A stretch of DNA of 64,000 nt from Verrucomicrobiaceae bacterium (lineage in GTDB: Bacteria; Verrucomicrobiota; Verrucomicrobiia; Verrucomicrobiales; Verrucomicrobiaceae). Shown piece after piece: positions 1 through 9,338 of this stretch (position 1 is its first letter; every line of letters starts with the position of its first letter). Where the stretch lies: positions 62,001 through 126,000 of the forward strand of contig JAIBCL010000012.1 of assembly GCA_019694165.1 (NCBI GenBank), in the 5' to 3' direction. The notes under the pieces are model-generated. The model saw nothing but the letters and a program-made list of their open reading frames with translations. It was not told where the DNA came from and did not search any database. Made by a program: the position numbers and the translations under genes.

Positions 1-356
1 TGCGACCTGTTTTCCGGGGTGTTCGCATGGATTTCACTCTGGAGCGGTTCTGTGCGGTGGAGACTGAAACAATGGTGAGGTGAAGAAGGGTCGCGCGCCA
101 TGCACGGCGTTGGCCGTGTTCGTCTCCCGGAGCGCAACGCCCTTGGCCCACGGAACTGCGCCGTGGGTGCCCGTGCGATCTTGACTGCGCTAGCACGCCC
201 GACGTCGAACGGAGGAAGTGAAACAGCCGCGGTGATGTGTGCAGAGGCTCGCTCTTGCGTTCTTGGCTGTTTGCTCGGTCCGCCGATGCGCTGCTTTTGG
301 CAGCTTTGCAGTTCGCGGCATGAAGTTACAAGTTTCTTATAATTATAACAAAATCA
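1..356. other. Upstream region with no supported gene
   Basis: I see no convincing gene here. Short open frames exist on the plus strand, but their translations are Arg/Cys/Leu-rich and show no motif, and none has a ribosome binding site. The last part, from about 310, turns markedly AT-rich and leads into the promoter-like sequence of the pilin cluster. The gene that lies upstream is outside the window. Confidence 0.5.
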
Positions 357-385
357 TTGACTCTATTTGTTGCATTTGCTATAAA
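357..385 (+). promoter_or_regulatory. Sigma70-like promoter for the pilin cluster
   Basis: A TTGACT hexamer at 357-362 is followed by a 17-bp spacer and TATAAA at 380-385, which is close to the sigma70 consensus. It sits in an AT-rich stretch within otherwise GC-rich DNA. Transcription would start near 392 and leave an untranslated leader of about 80 bases before the first pilin gene at 473. The assignment is by consensus match only. Confidence 0.6.
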
Positions 386-472
386 TACCACATTCCGATG
401 CTTCTGATGTGCCAGTTGGCTTTCGGCTTCTTCGGATCAAACACAAACAAACAACAGCCCAATACCAAAACC

Positions 473-883
473 ATGAAAAACACTAAACTGAATCTCAAGA
501 AGGCCGCCACTGCCGGCTTCAGCTTGATCGAAATGCTCGTCGTGATCGCCGTTATCGGTGTGATCGCCGCCATCGCCATCCCGAACATCGGCAACATCAA
601 CAGCAGCGCCATTGACTCGGCCGGTCAGCGCAATGCGCAGTCCGTCGCGTCGGTTTACAGCGCCGGCCTGTCCGCTGGATGCCCTGTGGCGTCCGACTTG
701 AACGATGCTCTTGCCAAGGTCGGCAGCGGCACTTGGGCGCCTGAGAGCGGAGCGTTCTCCGGCAGGGTCTTCCTCGTGCCGAACCTTCCGGCCGATCCGA
801 GCGACGGGTTCACCGCCATGATGAGCCACCTCGACTGGGACGCCGCCAACAAGTACGTCAAGTACTTGCAGGTAGCTCCGTAA
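473..883 (+). CDS. Type IV pilin-like protein (prepilin, first of four)
   Basis: A 136-residue prepilin. A short basic leader ends at Gly15, and the mature protein begins with Phe16 followed by the class III motif (FSLIEM) with the conserved Glu at mature position 5. A hydrophobic stretch of about 20 residues comes next. A prepilin peptidase would cut after Gly15, and the hydrophobic helix would anchor the subunit in the inner membrane or pack it into a filament. The ATG at 473 is preferred to an upstream start at 239 because it gives a normal leader. No Shine-Dalgarno is visible. The globular part has a single Cys and no domain I recognise. It is first in a run of four such genes upstream of an assembly-type ATPase. 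Whether it is a major pilin or a pseudopilin cannot be decided here. Confidence 0.85.
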   Translation: MKNTKLNLKKAATAGFSLIEMLVVIAVIGVIAAIAIPNIGNINSSAIDSAGQRNAQSVASVYSAGLSAGCPVASDLNDALAKVGSGTWAPESGAFSGRVFLVPNLPADPSDGFTAMMSHLDWDAANKYVKYLQVAP

Positions 884-1019
884 CTCGAGCGGGCAGACTC
901 TGCCAGTGCTGCGGCGGTGCCGGAGTGCGGGTGGATATGCCTGAGATTCGCGGAGGATTGCTTGTCATAGGGGCCGCATAGTGAAGGCCGGAGCGGCCTC
1001 CGCGAACCACCAAACAGCT

Positions 1020-1054
1020 TCCCCGCTGGTGCCAGTCATGTGTGCCAGCGGGGA
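1020..1054 (+). promoter_or_regulatory. Intergenic hairpin between pilin genes 1 and 2
   Basis: The perfect 10-bp arms tccccgctgg (1020-1029) and ccagcgggga (1045-1054) enclose a 15-base loop, about 60 bases before the second pilin gene. No T-run follows, so it is not a standard intrinsic terminator. A role in mRNA processing or differential expression of the first pilin, which would fit a major subunit made in excess, is inference. Confidence 0.4.
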
Positions 1055-1110
1055 TCGCGTTTCAGAACAGGTTCAGTTCTCCAAACACTCGACCGGTATT
1101 CGATTTCAAC

Positions 1111-1614
1111 ATGAAAACATCACGCAAGAAGCGCACGAGGCCTTTCCACGGTGGCTTCACCCTCGTGGAAGCCGTCATCACCATCGCCGTGGTGGGCATC
1201 ATGGCATCGCTAGTCGTCAGCGGCATGACGAACCTCTCGCGCGATTCCCAGCGAATCGTGGGCCGGCAGCAGCAGGCTGCGGTGCAGAATGCGATCAACG
1301 CCTGGGTCATGAGCAAGACACGGGTCGAGAGTTCGCCCGGTGTCTTCACCTCCCAGGTCATGAGCATCAATGACATCCGCTCATTGTACAACGGGCAGTC
1401 AACGGCCAAAGGCAAGTTCGAGACCTTCCTCGCCCCTAATGCAACCACCGGTCTGGGCGGCTTTCTCGACGTGACCACCTCGGACCACATCAAGTCATAC
1501 ACGACAAACAACCAGCAGTTGAAGACCTCGGCGCTCGACCTGGCCAAACAGCATTTGGAACTGCCCACATGGACGGCAGGTGCCTTCCCGAAGGTGGACC
1601 TCGTCAACGACTGA
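1111..1614 (+). CDS. Type IV pilin-like protein (second of four)
   Basis: A 167-residue prepilin-like protein. The very basic leader (Lys/Arg-rich, 15 residues) ends in Gly-Gly before the motif FTLVEAV, with Glu at mature position 5, then a hydrophobic segment that lacks the usual Pro22 region. The remainder is polar with no recognisable family domain and no Cys pair. The ATG at 1111 is chosen because it starts the basic leader directly; an in-frame start at 1042 would add 23 unlikely residues. It lies 228 bases after the first pilin gene, across a hairpin, and 54 bases before the third. It is probably a minor pilin or pseudopilin, by analogy with multi-pilin loci. Confidence 0.8.
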   Translation: MKTSRKKRTRPFHGGFTLVEAVITIAVVGIMASLVVSGMTNLSRDSQRIVGRQQQAAVQNAINAWVMSKTRVESSPGVFTSQVMSINDIRSLYNGQSTAKGKFETFLAPNATTGLGGFLDVTTSDHIKSYTTNNQQLKTSALDLAKQHLELPTWTAGAFPKVDLVND

Positions 1615-1668
1615 CAACAGCCATCATCCCGGACTTCCCCTCCCCAAAAAAAAGCATTTTCGCATAAC

Positions 1669-2085
1669 ATGAAACCGCCTCCGTCACCGTCCCATGCAGC
1701 CGCCTCCAGGTGGGGGGGATTCTCCTTCGTCGAGATGCTCGCTTCCGTGGCCATCATCGGCATCATTGCCTTCCTCGCCATACCCTCGATCTCGAAAATG
1801 AGGGAGGACAGCGAGAAGAATCTGGCCATTTCCAGGGCTGAGGCGCTGAACATGGCGCAGTCCACCATGGTTCAGGTGAAAGGCCGCACCCAGGCTGATC
1901 TGGACTGGAGAAATGCCGCCACCAACGACGCGAAGTATGTGCTTCTCCAGCCCTACTTGAGCTACGCGGAGAGCACCCTGGCTGCCTATCTGCCTTCCGG
2001 CTATACGGTGACTTTCAACGCGGCGATCAACGACATGAAGAAGGCCAATCTGTTTGGCCCTGACAGCGCAAGAATCTACTACTGA
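1669..2085 (+). CDS. Type IV pilin-like protein (third of four)
   Basis: A 138-residue prepilin-like protein. The leader is Pro/Ser-rich rather than basic and ends Gly16-Gly17, followed by FSFVEML with the conserved Glu at mature position 5 and a long hydrophobic helix ending in Ala-Ile-Pro. The rest looks alpha-helical and charged, then short. Its size and the clear cleavage site support a minor pilin or pseudopilin. It follows the second pilin gene after 54 bases and is followed within 30 bases by the fourth, so the run is probably one transcript. No Shine-Dalgarno is evident. Confidence 0.8.
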   Translation: MKPPPSPSHAAASRWGGFSFVEMLASVAIIGIIAFLAIPSISKMREDSEKNLAISRAEALNMAQSTMVQVKGRTQADLDWRNAATNDAKYVLLQPYLSYAESTLAAYLPSGYTVTFNAAINDMKKANLFGPDSARIYY

Positions 2086-2114
2086 CGATGCCGAGACCCG
2101 GGGACCATGCGGCC

Positions 2115-2666
2115 ATGAACAAGCGAACGGAGAGGCAATCCTGCAAAGGCAAGATCGAGCGCGGGCCTGTGACTAGGGGTGCCCGGCACGGATGGTGCCG
2201 CGGATACTCCATGACGGAGATGTTCATCGTGATCACCATCATGGGAGCCCTGTCCAGCATCGCCATCCCATACTACGTGGGGGTCGTCTCCGGTTCGAAG
2301 GAGGCTCTGGCCAACGACACGCTGGAGATGCTGAATCGAGGACTCAACGACTACGCGCACGCTTACAAGGAATACACCCGTACTGCCAATGACGGGTCGT
2401 TCGATGAGGAGCTGACCATCGTGCTGGATTTGGAATACCGTAACCCGAATGAAGACAAGGCGCTGACGGGATCACCTTTTGTGAGGCCCGAGTACCGTCC
2501 CCAAGGCTCCAGCTCGACGGGCGACTATCGCATCTCGTGGACGGGTTACCGTTTCAAGCTGCTCCGTCCGGGCCAGTCCGGCTCGGGCCTCAAGGTTCCC
2601 TTCGATGGCTCTGACATCGGCACGCCCTACGTCTATCCGGCCAACTACAATTCGGCAGGACGCTGA
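2115..2666 (+). CDS. Type IV pilin-like protein (fourth of four)
   Basis: A prepilin-like protein of 183 residues from the ATG at 2115; an in-frame ATG at 2088 would give 192. The leader is unusually long and basic (about 30 residues) and ends in Gly before YSMTEMFIV, where Thr precedes the conserved Glu at position 5. A hydrophobic helix follows, ending Ala-Ile-Pro-Tyr-Tyr. The globular part has no recognised domain. It is the last pilin-like gene, 42 bases before the ATPase. The divergent N-terminus suggests a specialised, perhaps tip or priming, subunit; that is inference. Confidence 0.75.
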   Translation: MNKRTERQSCKGKIERGPVTRGARHGWCRGYSMTEMFIVITIMGALSSIAIPYYVGVVSGSKEALANDTLEMLNRGLNDYAHAYKEYTRTANDGSFDEELTIVLDLEYRNPNEDKALTGSPFVRPEYRPQGSSSTGDYRISWTGYRFKLLRPGQSGSGLKVPFDGSDIGTPYVYPANYNSAGR

Positions 2667-2708
2667 TATCCCGACGGGCTGGACACTCACACCGCCTCAT
2701 CTCTCTCC

Positions 2709-4871
2709 ATGACCCTTTCACCTGAAATCCTGACCGCACCCGCGCAAGAATCGTTCGGGAATGCGGGCAATCCATCGTCCCCGACAGTTCAGCCCAAGGA
2801 AACAGGAATCATTTCCTTGGAAGGGCTGGCCCTTCAAAACGGGCTCATGCCCGTCACGCTTCTGCGTGACTCATGCACGCCGGAGGCGGAGCGTCTGGTG
2901 CGGAAACTCGGGCGCGTGCCGCAGGTGGCAGATCCGTGGCTGCCCGTCACGACGCTGGGCCCCCTGCTCGTCATGGCGCATTGCAATCCACGCGGCTCGG
3001 ACCTTTGGGGGGTGCCCCCGGGTCTCGTGCTGCGGGTGCTCATCAATGCCGACCAGTATCAGCGCACCCGGAAAGACCTCGTCCAGCGGCTCAGCGCCCA
3101 GCCCATCGCGCCGAGCAATCCGTTCGAGACCATGCAGTTGCCGCGCTTTGCCGATCTCGGGGCCGACGGCACCTTCAACTGGCTGCTGCAAAACTACCCC
3201 TACGAGCAGAACGACCTCATCCGGCTGAAGGGCTTTTATGATGCGGCGATCGAAAAGAAGGGGTCGCTGGGCATCCCGGACTTCAATGCCGTGCAGCGGC
3301 ATCTCGGAGTGGCGCTCCACTTCATGGCCACGGAGGGCCGCACTCTTTGCTTCAGCGCCCAGGAGGCCCCGCGGCAGAATTTCTTCCCCATTCCCCTCCT
3401 TGAGCGGCACAATGTTTACCCCCTCTTCATCGGCAAGCACATCGTCTATCTGCTCAGTGAAACCTCGGACTGCTATGCTTTCGAGGACGAATGGCTCTCC
3501 CTCGGCAGCCAGCCCGTGCGCATCATCACCGTCATGGCCGATCCGGCGTCCATCCGCGACGCCATCGGGCGCTCGGCGGCGAATCTGGACACCTCGGGCG
3601 TCCAGGCCGCGGAGAATCTGAGCGCCTCCGTCACAAACCTCGAGGGCGTCATCGACATCAGCCCCGAGGACATGGCGGCCGTGAATCCCGCCAACCCGGA
3701 GCACGATCCGGAGCAGTTGCTCCATTGGGCGCTGTTCACCTCCATCCGCTGCCGCGCGAGCGACTTGCACCTCGAAAAATTCTACAACCTGGTGCGCTTC
3801 CGCGCGCGTCTGGATGGCAATTTGAAAACCATCCTCACCGCGCCGGACCACCTCATCAACCGCTTCGTAGCCCTCATCAAGAACTACGCAGGCATGAGCC
3901 AGAACCGGCAGGATGCCCAGGACGGCCGCTTCGCCATCGGCATCGGCCGCCGCAGGGTCGATGTCCGCGTCGCCGCCGTGCCCACGCGCCGTGAGTTTCA
4001 GAAGATCATCATGCGCTTCCTCGACAAGCAGGATGGCGTGAAGCGGCTGGCAGACTTCAACCTCTCCCAGCGCCAGCTCGACATCCTGAACCGCACGATG
4101 TCACGCGACCAGGGGCTGATTCTGGTGACGGGTCCCACCGGCTCCGGCAAGACCACCACCCTCTACGCGCTGCTCAACAGCGTGAACGAGGAGGGTGTGA
4201 ACATCCAGACCATTGAAGACCCCATCGAATACGAAGTCGAGGGCATCAACCAGACGCAGACGAATCCCGTCCACGGACTCGACTTCGCCCACGGTCTGCG
4301 CGCCCTGCTGCGTGCCGACCCCGACATCATTCTGATCGGTGAATCTCGTGACGCTGAAACCGCCGGCTCCGCCGTCAATGCCGCGCTCACCGGCCACCTC
4401 GTGCTCACCACCCTGCACGCCAATGACTCGCTGCGCGCCGTCTCCCGCCTGCTGTCCATGGGTGTGGAAAAGTATCTGCTGGCCGACTCCCTGGCCCTCA
4501 GCCAGGCCCAGCGTCTGGCGCGCCGCCTCTGCGGCTATTGCAAGCGTCCCGAGCCTGCACCGCAGGAGGTGCAGGAGATGATGTACCGTCAGGGTGTGAT
4601 CACGCAGCCGCTGGCCAATCCCATCTTCGTCAGCGCGGGCTGCGGTGAGTGCCACGGCACGGGCTACTCCGGACGCGTGGCCCTCATGGAGGTCTGCGAG
4701 ATGAATTCCGATCTGCGCGATCTCATCGAGGAAGCCGCGCCGATGAGCGCCATGCGCGCCGCCGCATTCAAGAACGGCTTCAAATCCCTCTACCAGGAAG
4801 GTCTCATCCAGGTCATCGCCGGCCACACCACGCTCGATGAGATCAAATGCCTGGCCTACACCGCACAATGA
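2709..4871 (+). CDS. PilB/GspE-family assembly ATPase
   Basis: A 720-residue hexameric secretion/pilus ATPase that would power polymerisation of the pilins encoded upstream. The C-terminal half has all the family hallmarks: Walker A GPTGSGKTTT near residues 475-484, an Asp box (IEDPIEYEVEG), Walker B with DPDIILIGE near 537-545, and a His box (LTTLHANDS). A zinc-type tetracysteine follows (CxxC at 608/611 and CxxC at 645/648), as in PilB and GspE. The N-terminal 330 residues are longer and more divergent than in usual PilB and only loosely resemble the MshEN/GspE-N regions. Its stop codon overlaps the start of the next gene (ATGA), which implies translational coupling. No PilC, PilM-Q or PilT gene is in the window. 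Confidence 0.9.
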   Translation: MTLSPEILTAPAQESFGNAGNPSSPTVQPKETGIISLEGLALQNGLMPVTLLRDSCTPEAERLVRKLGRVPQVADPWLPVTTLGPLLVMAHCNPRGSDLWGVPPGLVLRVLINADQYQRTRKDLVQRLSAQPIAPSNPFETMQLPRFADLGADGTFNWLLQNYPYEQNDLIRLKGFYDAAIEKKGSLGIPDFNAVQRHLGVALHFMATEGRTLCFSAQEAPRQNFFPIPLLERHNVYPLFIGKHIVYLLSETSDCYAFEDEWLSLGSQPVRIITVMADPASIRDAIGRSAANLDTSGVQAAENLSASVTNLEGVIDISPEDMAAVNPANPEHDPEQLLHWALFTSIRCRASDLHLEKFYNLVRFRARLDGNLKTILTAPDHLINRFVALIKNYAGMSQNRQDAQDGRFAIGIGRRRVDVRVAAVPTRREFQKIIMRFLDKQDGVKRLADFNLSQRQLDILNRTMSRDQGLILVTGPTGSGKTTTLYALLNSVNEEGVNIQTIEDPIEYEVEGINQTQTNPVHGLDFAHGLRALLRADPDIILIGESRDAETAGSAVNAALTGHLVLTTLHANDSLRAVSRLLSMGVEKYLLADSLALSQAQRLARRLCGYCKRPEPAPQEVQEMMYRQGVITQPLANPIFVSAGCGECHGTGYSGRVALMEVCEMNSDLRDLIEEAAPMSAMRAAAFKNGFKSLYQEGLIQVIAGHTTLDEIKCLAYTAQ

Positions 4872-5431
4872 ACGACTCAAATCCCATGAATACATCCGAC
4901 ACCCCTGCATCAGGCCCGCTCGCGGCCTCCACGCCGCCAAAGGGCGGCCACTCCGTCATGATCGTGGACGACGATCCAGCTGTGCTTACGATTGGCAAGG
5001 CCATGCTCTCCACTCTTCCGTACGAAGTCATCGCCGCTTCCAGCGGCGAGGACGCTTTGGAAAAGCTGCGCCCGCTCGTCGCCACAGGGCGCCGCCCGGA
5101 CATCATCGTGCTGGACCTCACAATGCCCGGCGGCATGTCGGGACTCGACACCTTGCAGGAAATCCGCGCGCTTGACCCCCGCATCGGCATCATCGCCTGC
5201 AGCGGCTTCTTCGAACAGAGTGCGCACGACCTGTGCGTGGCGCTCGGCTTCATGGAAGCCATCGAGAAGCCCTATACCTCCGAGCTGCTCACCTCCACCG
5301 TCAGAAAGTGCATGGCAAAGCTTACCGAGTCCGAGGCAGACCCGGGATCAGATGCGGCCGCCGGCATGGGGCCGCTTGTGCGCAGCATGATGAGCGCCTC
5401 TGCGCCGGTTCCTGCTGAGGCCCTCTCATGA
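4868..5431 (+). CDS. Single-domain response regulator (CheY-like receiver)
   Basis: 187 residues. After about 30 Ser/Pro-rich residues comes a complete receiver domain: the acidic pocket VDDD, the phospho-acceptor Asp83 in [10 protein letters not shown], and the conserved Lys in EKPY. There is no DNA-binding or enzymatic output domain, and a tail of about 35 residues follows. It would take phosphate from the hybrid kinase encoded next and act by protein contact, plausibly on the pilus ATPase. The start at 4868 overlaps the ATPase stop, and its own stop overlaps the kinase start, so the three proteins are probably made in fixed proportion. The link to pilus control is inferred from the gene order. 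Confidence 0.88.
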   Translation: MNDSNPMNTSDTPASGPLAASTPPKGGHSVMIVDDDPAVLTIGKAMLSTLPYEVIAASSGEDALEKLRPLVATGRRPDIIVLDLTMPGGMSGLDTLQEIRALDPRIGIIACSGFFEQSAHDLCVALGFMEAIEKPYTSELLTSTVRKCMAKLTESEADPGSDAAAGMGPLVRSMMSASAPVPAEALS

Positions 5432-8070
5432 GATTGCAGATCCAGACGGCCACCCGGTTCCTCGTTGTCGGCATCGCCGTCGTGTTCTTCACGGCGCTGG
5501 CCACTTCGGCCGGTTTCGTCTGGCGGGATACCCTTTCGTACCGGCAGGCGCAGCGCACCTATCTCTCTGCGCTGGCCCTTACCGGTCAGCGCGAGATAGA
5601 AAGACTGCGGCTCTCCGGCAAACTCCTCTCCGGCGAGTCGTCCCTCACCGGTGACGCCGCCGGCCAGATGCTCGTGCTGCTCCGCTCGATCAGTGCTCCG
5701 GTCGAGATCGCCCAGCTCGGCGCGAAGCTCGACGTCATCGGCCTCGCGGATGCCTCGAAAGGAGTGGATGCCAAGGTCTCGCGCACTCCCGTGATCGCGC
5801 TGGATCCCGAAGGCGGGGTGCGATCGGTCGAAGACCCCGAGGACAAAGACTTCAATGACGTGGTGGTGGGTGTCCTCAGCGGTGCCAGCCTCGCCGTGAA
5901 CAGCGCGGAAAGCGGCCGTGCTGCCAGCCCCGCCCGTCCGTCTTCATGGGCCATGGCCGGCGCGCCCCTGCGTCTTTCATCGGGCCAGACCGTCGCCGTG
6001 CTCATCGCCCGGCAGCCTCAATTGCAGTTGCAGCACGCCCTTGCAGCCGGCCGCATGAGCACACCCCTGTTCAGCATGCTGGCCGGAATGATCGTCGCGG
6101 CGCTCGCCTTCTTTTACCTCGGGCGCCGGCTCGCCAAGAAATCGCGTTCCCTCCAGGAAGGATTCCGCGCCTTGCGCCGCGGCATGCTCACCCACCGCCA
6201 GCCTGTCAGCGGTTGGGACGATCTCGCCGCCCTGCAGCATGAATTCAATCTTGCCATGGATGACATCCAGCAGAACGACGAACGCAAGCAGGCCATCATC
6301 CTGGACTTTGAAAAGGCCAAGCGCGAGGCCGAGGTGGCCACCGCCGCCAAGAGCGATTTCCTCGCCAACATGAGCCACGAGATACGCACGCCGATGAACG
6401 GCATCATCGGCACCACCAGCGTGCTCATGGAGCTGGGACTCGATCCCGAGCAGGAAGATCTGGTCCGCATGATCCGCTCCAGCGGAGAATCTCTTCTCCA
6501 TCTCATCAATGACATCCTCGACTTCTCCAAGCTCGAAGCCGCGAAGGTGGACATCGAGAACATCCCCGTCGATCTCGACGAACTCATGGCCGAGACCATC
6601 GATGTCTTCGGCTACCGTGCAGCCGACAAAGGACTCGAGCTGAACTACCACGTCGATCCCGCCATGCCGCGCAAGTTCATGGGCGACTTCCAGCGCGTGA
6701 AGCAGATCCTCGTAAACCTCGGCGGGAACGCCATCAAGTTCACCCACGAGGGCGAAATACTCCTCGTCGTCCGCCAGGTCGTGCGTCCCTCGCCCGGCGG
6801 CGGTGAGATGCCCTTCCTCCATTTTTCCGTTCGCGACACCGGCATCGGCATCGCTCAAGACAAGATCAACACCCTGTTCGAAGCGTTCACCCAGGCGGAT
6901 GCCTCCACCACGCGCAAGTACGGCGGCATCGGTCTCGGCCTGGCCATCTCGCGCAAACTCTGCCGGCTCATGGGCGGCGAGATCAGCGTCACCAGCGAGG
7001 AAGGAAAAGGATCCGACTTCTTCTTCGAGATACCGCTGCGCGCCGCACCGGACGACAGCGGCCGTGATGAAGAGCGCGCATGGCTCGGTGCCGTCGCCGG
7101 CCAGGCCGTGCTCTGCTTTGCCGGGCATTCCACCACGCAGCGCATCCTCCTGCAGCATCTCGACCAATTTCAAGCCCGCACCGCGGCCATCAGCCTCGAC
7201 CAGGATGTCAATGAACTCCGTCTTTACCTGCAGCAGGCCGCCGTCTTCATCATCGACATTACGCACCAGCCCTTCCAGGTGACGCGTGGTCTGTGTGACA
7301 TGGCGCTGCAGGCGGGAGCGGCCGTCGTCGTCCTCGCCCCGCTGTCCGGTGTGCGGAACACCGAGCGCTACAATCCCCCGCCCGGCAGCCGCTACATCCG
7401 GATTTCCAAGCCCGTGAAGCGCCGTGAGCTGCTCCACACCATCGCCGATGCCATCCTCCTGCCACGCTCGCCGGCCCCCGGTGCCGCCAGCGCGCCCGCG
7501 CAGCAGCCCGCCGCCGCGCCGCCCGGCCGCCCCGCGCAGCAGGGTTTCAGCGGCCAGTCCGGCGCAGTCGTCGCCGCTGCCGCGGTGCGCCCCCAGCCGG
7601 GTGCCGCCGGTGCGGCGCCCGCCTCTGTCCATGGCGCCGAGGTGGCCGGCAGATTCGCGGCCCAATACCCCGCGCGCATCCTTCTGGTCGAAGATCAGCC
7701 CTTGAATCAAAAGATCACCTCGATGCTCATGCAGCGGCTCGGCTACGGGCAGATCGACATCGCCAACAATGGCCGCGAAGGCGTGGACCTCGTCAACCAA
7801 GGCCAGTACGACATCGTGTTCATGGACCTCCAGATGCCCGTCATGGGCGGAGTCGATGCCGCGCGCGAGATCCGCGGCAATTTCCTCCTCAAGAACCAGC
7901 CTGCCATCATCGCCATGACCGGCCACGCCCTCACCGGCGTGAAGGAGAGCTGCATGGAGGCCGGCATGGACGAGTTTCTCACCAAGCCCGTGAGCCTCGA
8001 CGACTTCCGCCGCGTCATCCCCGAGTGCCTCGACAACCGCGCCCGCATCTCCGGCCTCACCAGAGGTTGA
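5428..8070 (+). CDS. Hybrid sensor histidine kinase (BarA-like layout)
   Basis: 880 residues. The N-terminus has a transmembrane helix (about 10-30), a periplasmic sensor region without a recognised fold (about 31-210), a second helix (about 212-232) and a HAMP-like linker. The HisKA motif [11 protein letters not shown] carries the phospho-acceptor His317. The HATPase domain has its N box near 435, DTGIGI near 470 and GGIGLGL. Residues of about 545-675 look like a degenerate receiver: a hydrophobic strand ends in Asp and a Lys-Pro follows, but the acidic pocket is lost. After a Pro/Ala-rich linker comes a canonical receiver beginning ILLVEDQP near 751, with Asp800. There is no Hpt domain, so an Hpt protein or direct transfer to the neighbouring receiver is needed. 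It overlaps that regulator gene by ATGA. Confidence 0.92.
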   Translation: MRLQIQTATRFLVVGIAVVFFTALATSAGFVWRDTLSYRQAQRTYLSALALTGQREIERLRLSGKLLSGESSLTGDAAGQMLVLLRSISAPVEIAQLGAKLDVIGLADASKGVDAKVSRTPVIALDPEGGVRSVEDPEDKDFNDVVVGVLSGASLAVNSAESGRAASPARPSSWAMAGAPLRLSSGQTVAVLIARQPQLQLQHALAAGRMSTPLFSMLAGMIVAALAFFYLGRRLAKKSRSLQEGFRALRRGMLTHRQPVSGWDDLAALQHEFNLAMDDIQQNDERKQAIILDFEKAKREAEVATAAKSDFLANMSHEIRTPMNGIIGTTSVLMELGLDPEQEDLVRMIRSSGESLLHLINDILDFSKLEAAKVDIENIPVDLDELMAETIDVFGYRAADKGLELNYHVDPAMPRKFMGDFQRVKQILVNLGGNAIKFTHEGEILLVVRQVVRPSPGGGEMPFLHFSVRDTGIGIAQDKINTLFEAFTQADASTTRKYGGIGLGLAISRKLCRLMGGEISVTSEEGKGSDFFFEIPLRAAPDDSGRDEERAWLGAVAGQAVLCFAGHSTTQRILLQHLDQFQARTAAISLDQDVNELRLYLQQAAVFIIDITHQPFQVTRGLCDMALQAGAAVVVLAPLSGVRNTERYNPPPGSRYIRISKPVKRRELLHTIADAILLPRSPAPGAASAPAQQPAAAPPGRPAQQGFSGQSGAVVAAAAVRPQPGAAGAAPASVHGAEVAGRFAAQYPARILLVEDQPLNQKITSMLMQRLGYGQIDIANNGREGVDLVNQGQYDIVFMDLQMPVMGGVDAAREIRGNFLLKNQPAIIAMTGHALTGVKESCMEAGMDEFLTKPVSLDDFRRVIPECLDNRARISGLTRG

Positions 8071-8162
8071 TCCCAGGCCGAAAGTCCCGCCGCAGCAGGT
8101 GCCGGACCGCTCAAGGGAAGGTACCGCGATCCTCCGAAGGCCATCCTTGTAGTGCTCGCCGA

Positions 8163-9323
8163 TCAGCGTCTGGCCGCTCCCGCCTCTCTGAGCCTGACAG
8201 CCGGCTCCTTCGATGGAGGCTGCGGATCGACCCGATCAGGAAAATCCCCGCTCACCAGCCGCGCATGAGCCGCGCCTTCCTCCGTGAGCACCGGTTTGTC
8301 ACCCGAGCCCGCCACGCAGCCGTGGGACTGGTAGTAATAGGGCATCGTCGATGGCTTCACCCAGAGCAGCACGGGCTGCACCGTCTTCCTCGTGCCGGGC
8401 TTTACGTTCACCGGCAGGCCCCAGCCGCTGAAGGTGATCTCCCAGGACGGCGGCGTGGCGGGGACAGCTTCGTGACACAGCCAGGGGTAGTTTTTCAAAA
8501 GCTCCATCGGAGCGCCGCCCGGCACGGCCACGCGGTAGAATGCCTCCGTCTGTGTCACAAACTCCGCCGCGCTCGTGGCGGGATTCTTTTGCAGCGCGAG
8601 GAACAGCCTTGAGAGATCCAGCCCCACGAGATTCATGCCATTGTACACCCCGTTGAAGTTCGGCGTCTTGAACTGGCCGTCATGCCACGCCTCGAAGCGC
8701 GAGGACAGGAACAAGTTCAACTCCACATGCGTGTGCGCGCGCCGGCGGTCTATGCCCGTGCCCGTGTAACCCATGATGCCTATGACGCCGCCGGCAGCCA
8801 CCTTCATGCCCACGCCGACACGGACCTCGCGCAAATGGGCGTAGAGCGAGCAAAACGGTCCGTAGCCCCAGTCATGCCGCACCACCACGTAGCGGCCGTA
8901 GTTGCTCCGGCCGGACTCCGTGGCGGCGTGCACCACCTCGCCCGGCGCGATGCTGCGTACTTCATCGAGCGGCTCGCCGGCTGCGTCCCGCCGCATCGGC
9001 TTGATGTCCAGTCCCTCATGAAAGCGCGCGTAGAGCGTCTCGCCCGTACGCAGTTTCTTCGGGTCGCGCACGTAGCCGAACTGGCCGCCCTCCCACGGCG
9101 TGGTCTGCACGCCATCCACCGTGCGGTCGATGAACTGGTAGAAATCCTCCGGCCTGCCCTCAAGCAGCGCGCGGTTGTCCGTGGGCAGTACGAGATCCAG
9201 CCGCTTGATCTGCGCCTGGGCATTGATCGCGAGGCAGGCCATCACCTGCAGCGCCAATGCCAGCCCTGTCAGTGCGGACGGCATGAACGAAAAGATGGAT
9301 CGAGGCCGGTGGATCGCAGGCAT
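8163..9323 (-). CDS. Secreted M23 (LytM-like) metalloendopeptidase
   Basis: 386 residues. A signal peptide covers about the first 38 residues; a start at the internal Met14 is also possible. The catalytic zinc residues of family M23 are present: His102 and Asp106 in HEGLD, His163 in YAHL, and His197/His199 in HTHVE. A region of about 180 residues follows with no recognised domain. Family members cut peptidoglycan cross-bridges, or act as amidase activators when residues are lost; here they are intact, so hydrolysis is expected, in the periplasm. It converges on the kinase gene and lies 15 bases downstream of the SDR gene on the same strand. Confidence 0.85.
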   Translation of the reverse strand: MPAIHRPRSIFSFMPSALTGLALALQVMACLAINAQAQIKRLDLVLPTDNRALLEGRPEDFYQFIDRTVDGVQTTPWEGGQFGYVRDPKKLRTGETLYARFHEGLDIKPMRRDAAGEPLDEVRSIAPGEVVHAATESGRSNYGRYVVVRHDWGYGPFCSLYAHLREVRVGVGMKVAAGGVIGIMGYTGTGIDRRRAHTHVELNLFLSSRFEAWHDGQFKTPNFNGVYNGMNLVGLDLSRLFLALQKNPATSAAEFVTQTEAFYRVAVPGGAPMELLKNYPWLCHEAVPATPPSWEITFSGWGLPVNVKPGTRKTVQPVLLWVKPSTMPYYYQSHGCVAGSGDKPVLTEEGAAHARLVSGDFPDRVDPQPPSKEPAVRLREAGAARR

Positions 9324-9338
9324 CGCTGAAGTCAGCCA

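Noticed and set aside
1020-1054. Strong hairpin after the first pilin gene as a terminator
   Set aside because: No T-run follows and the downstream pilin genes have no evident own promoter; kept only as a possible processing element.
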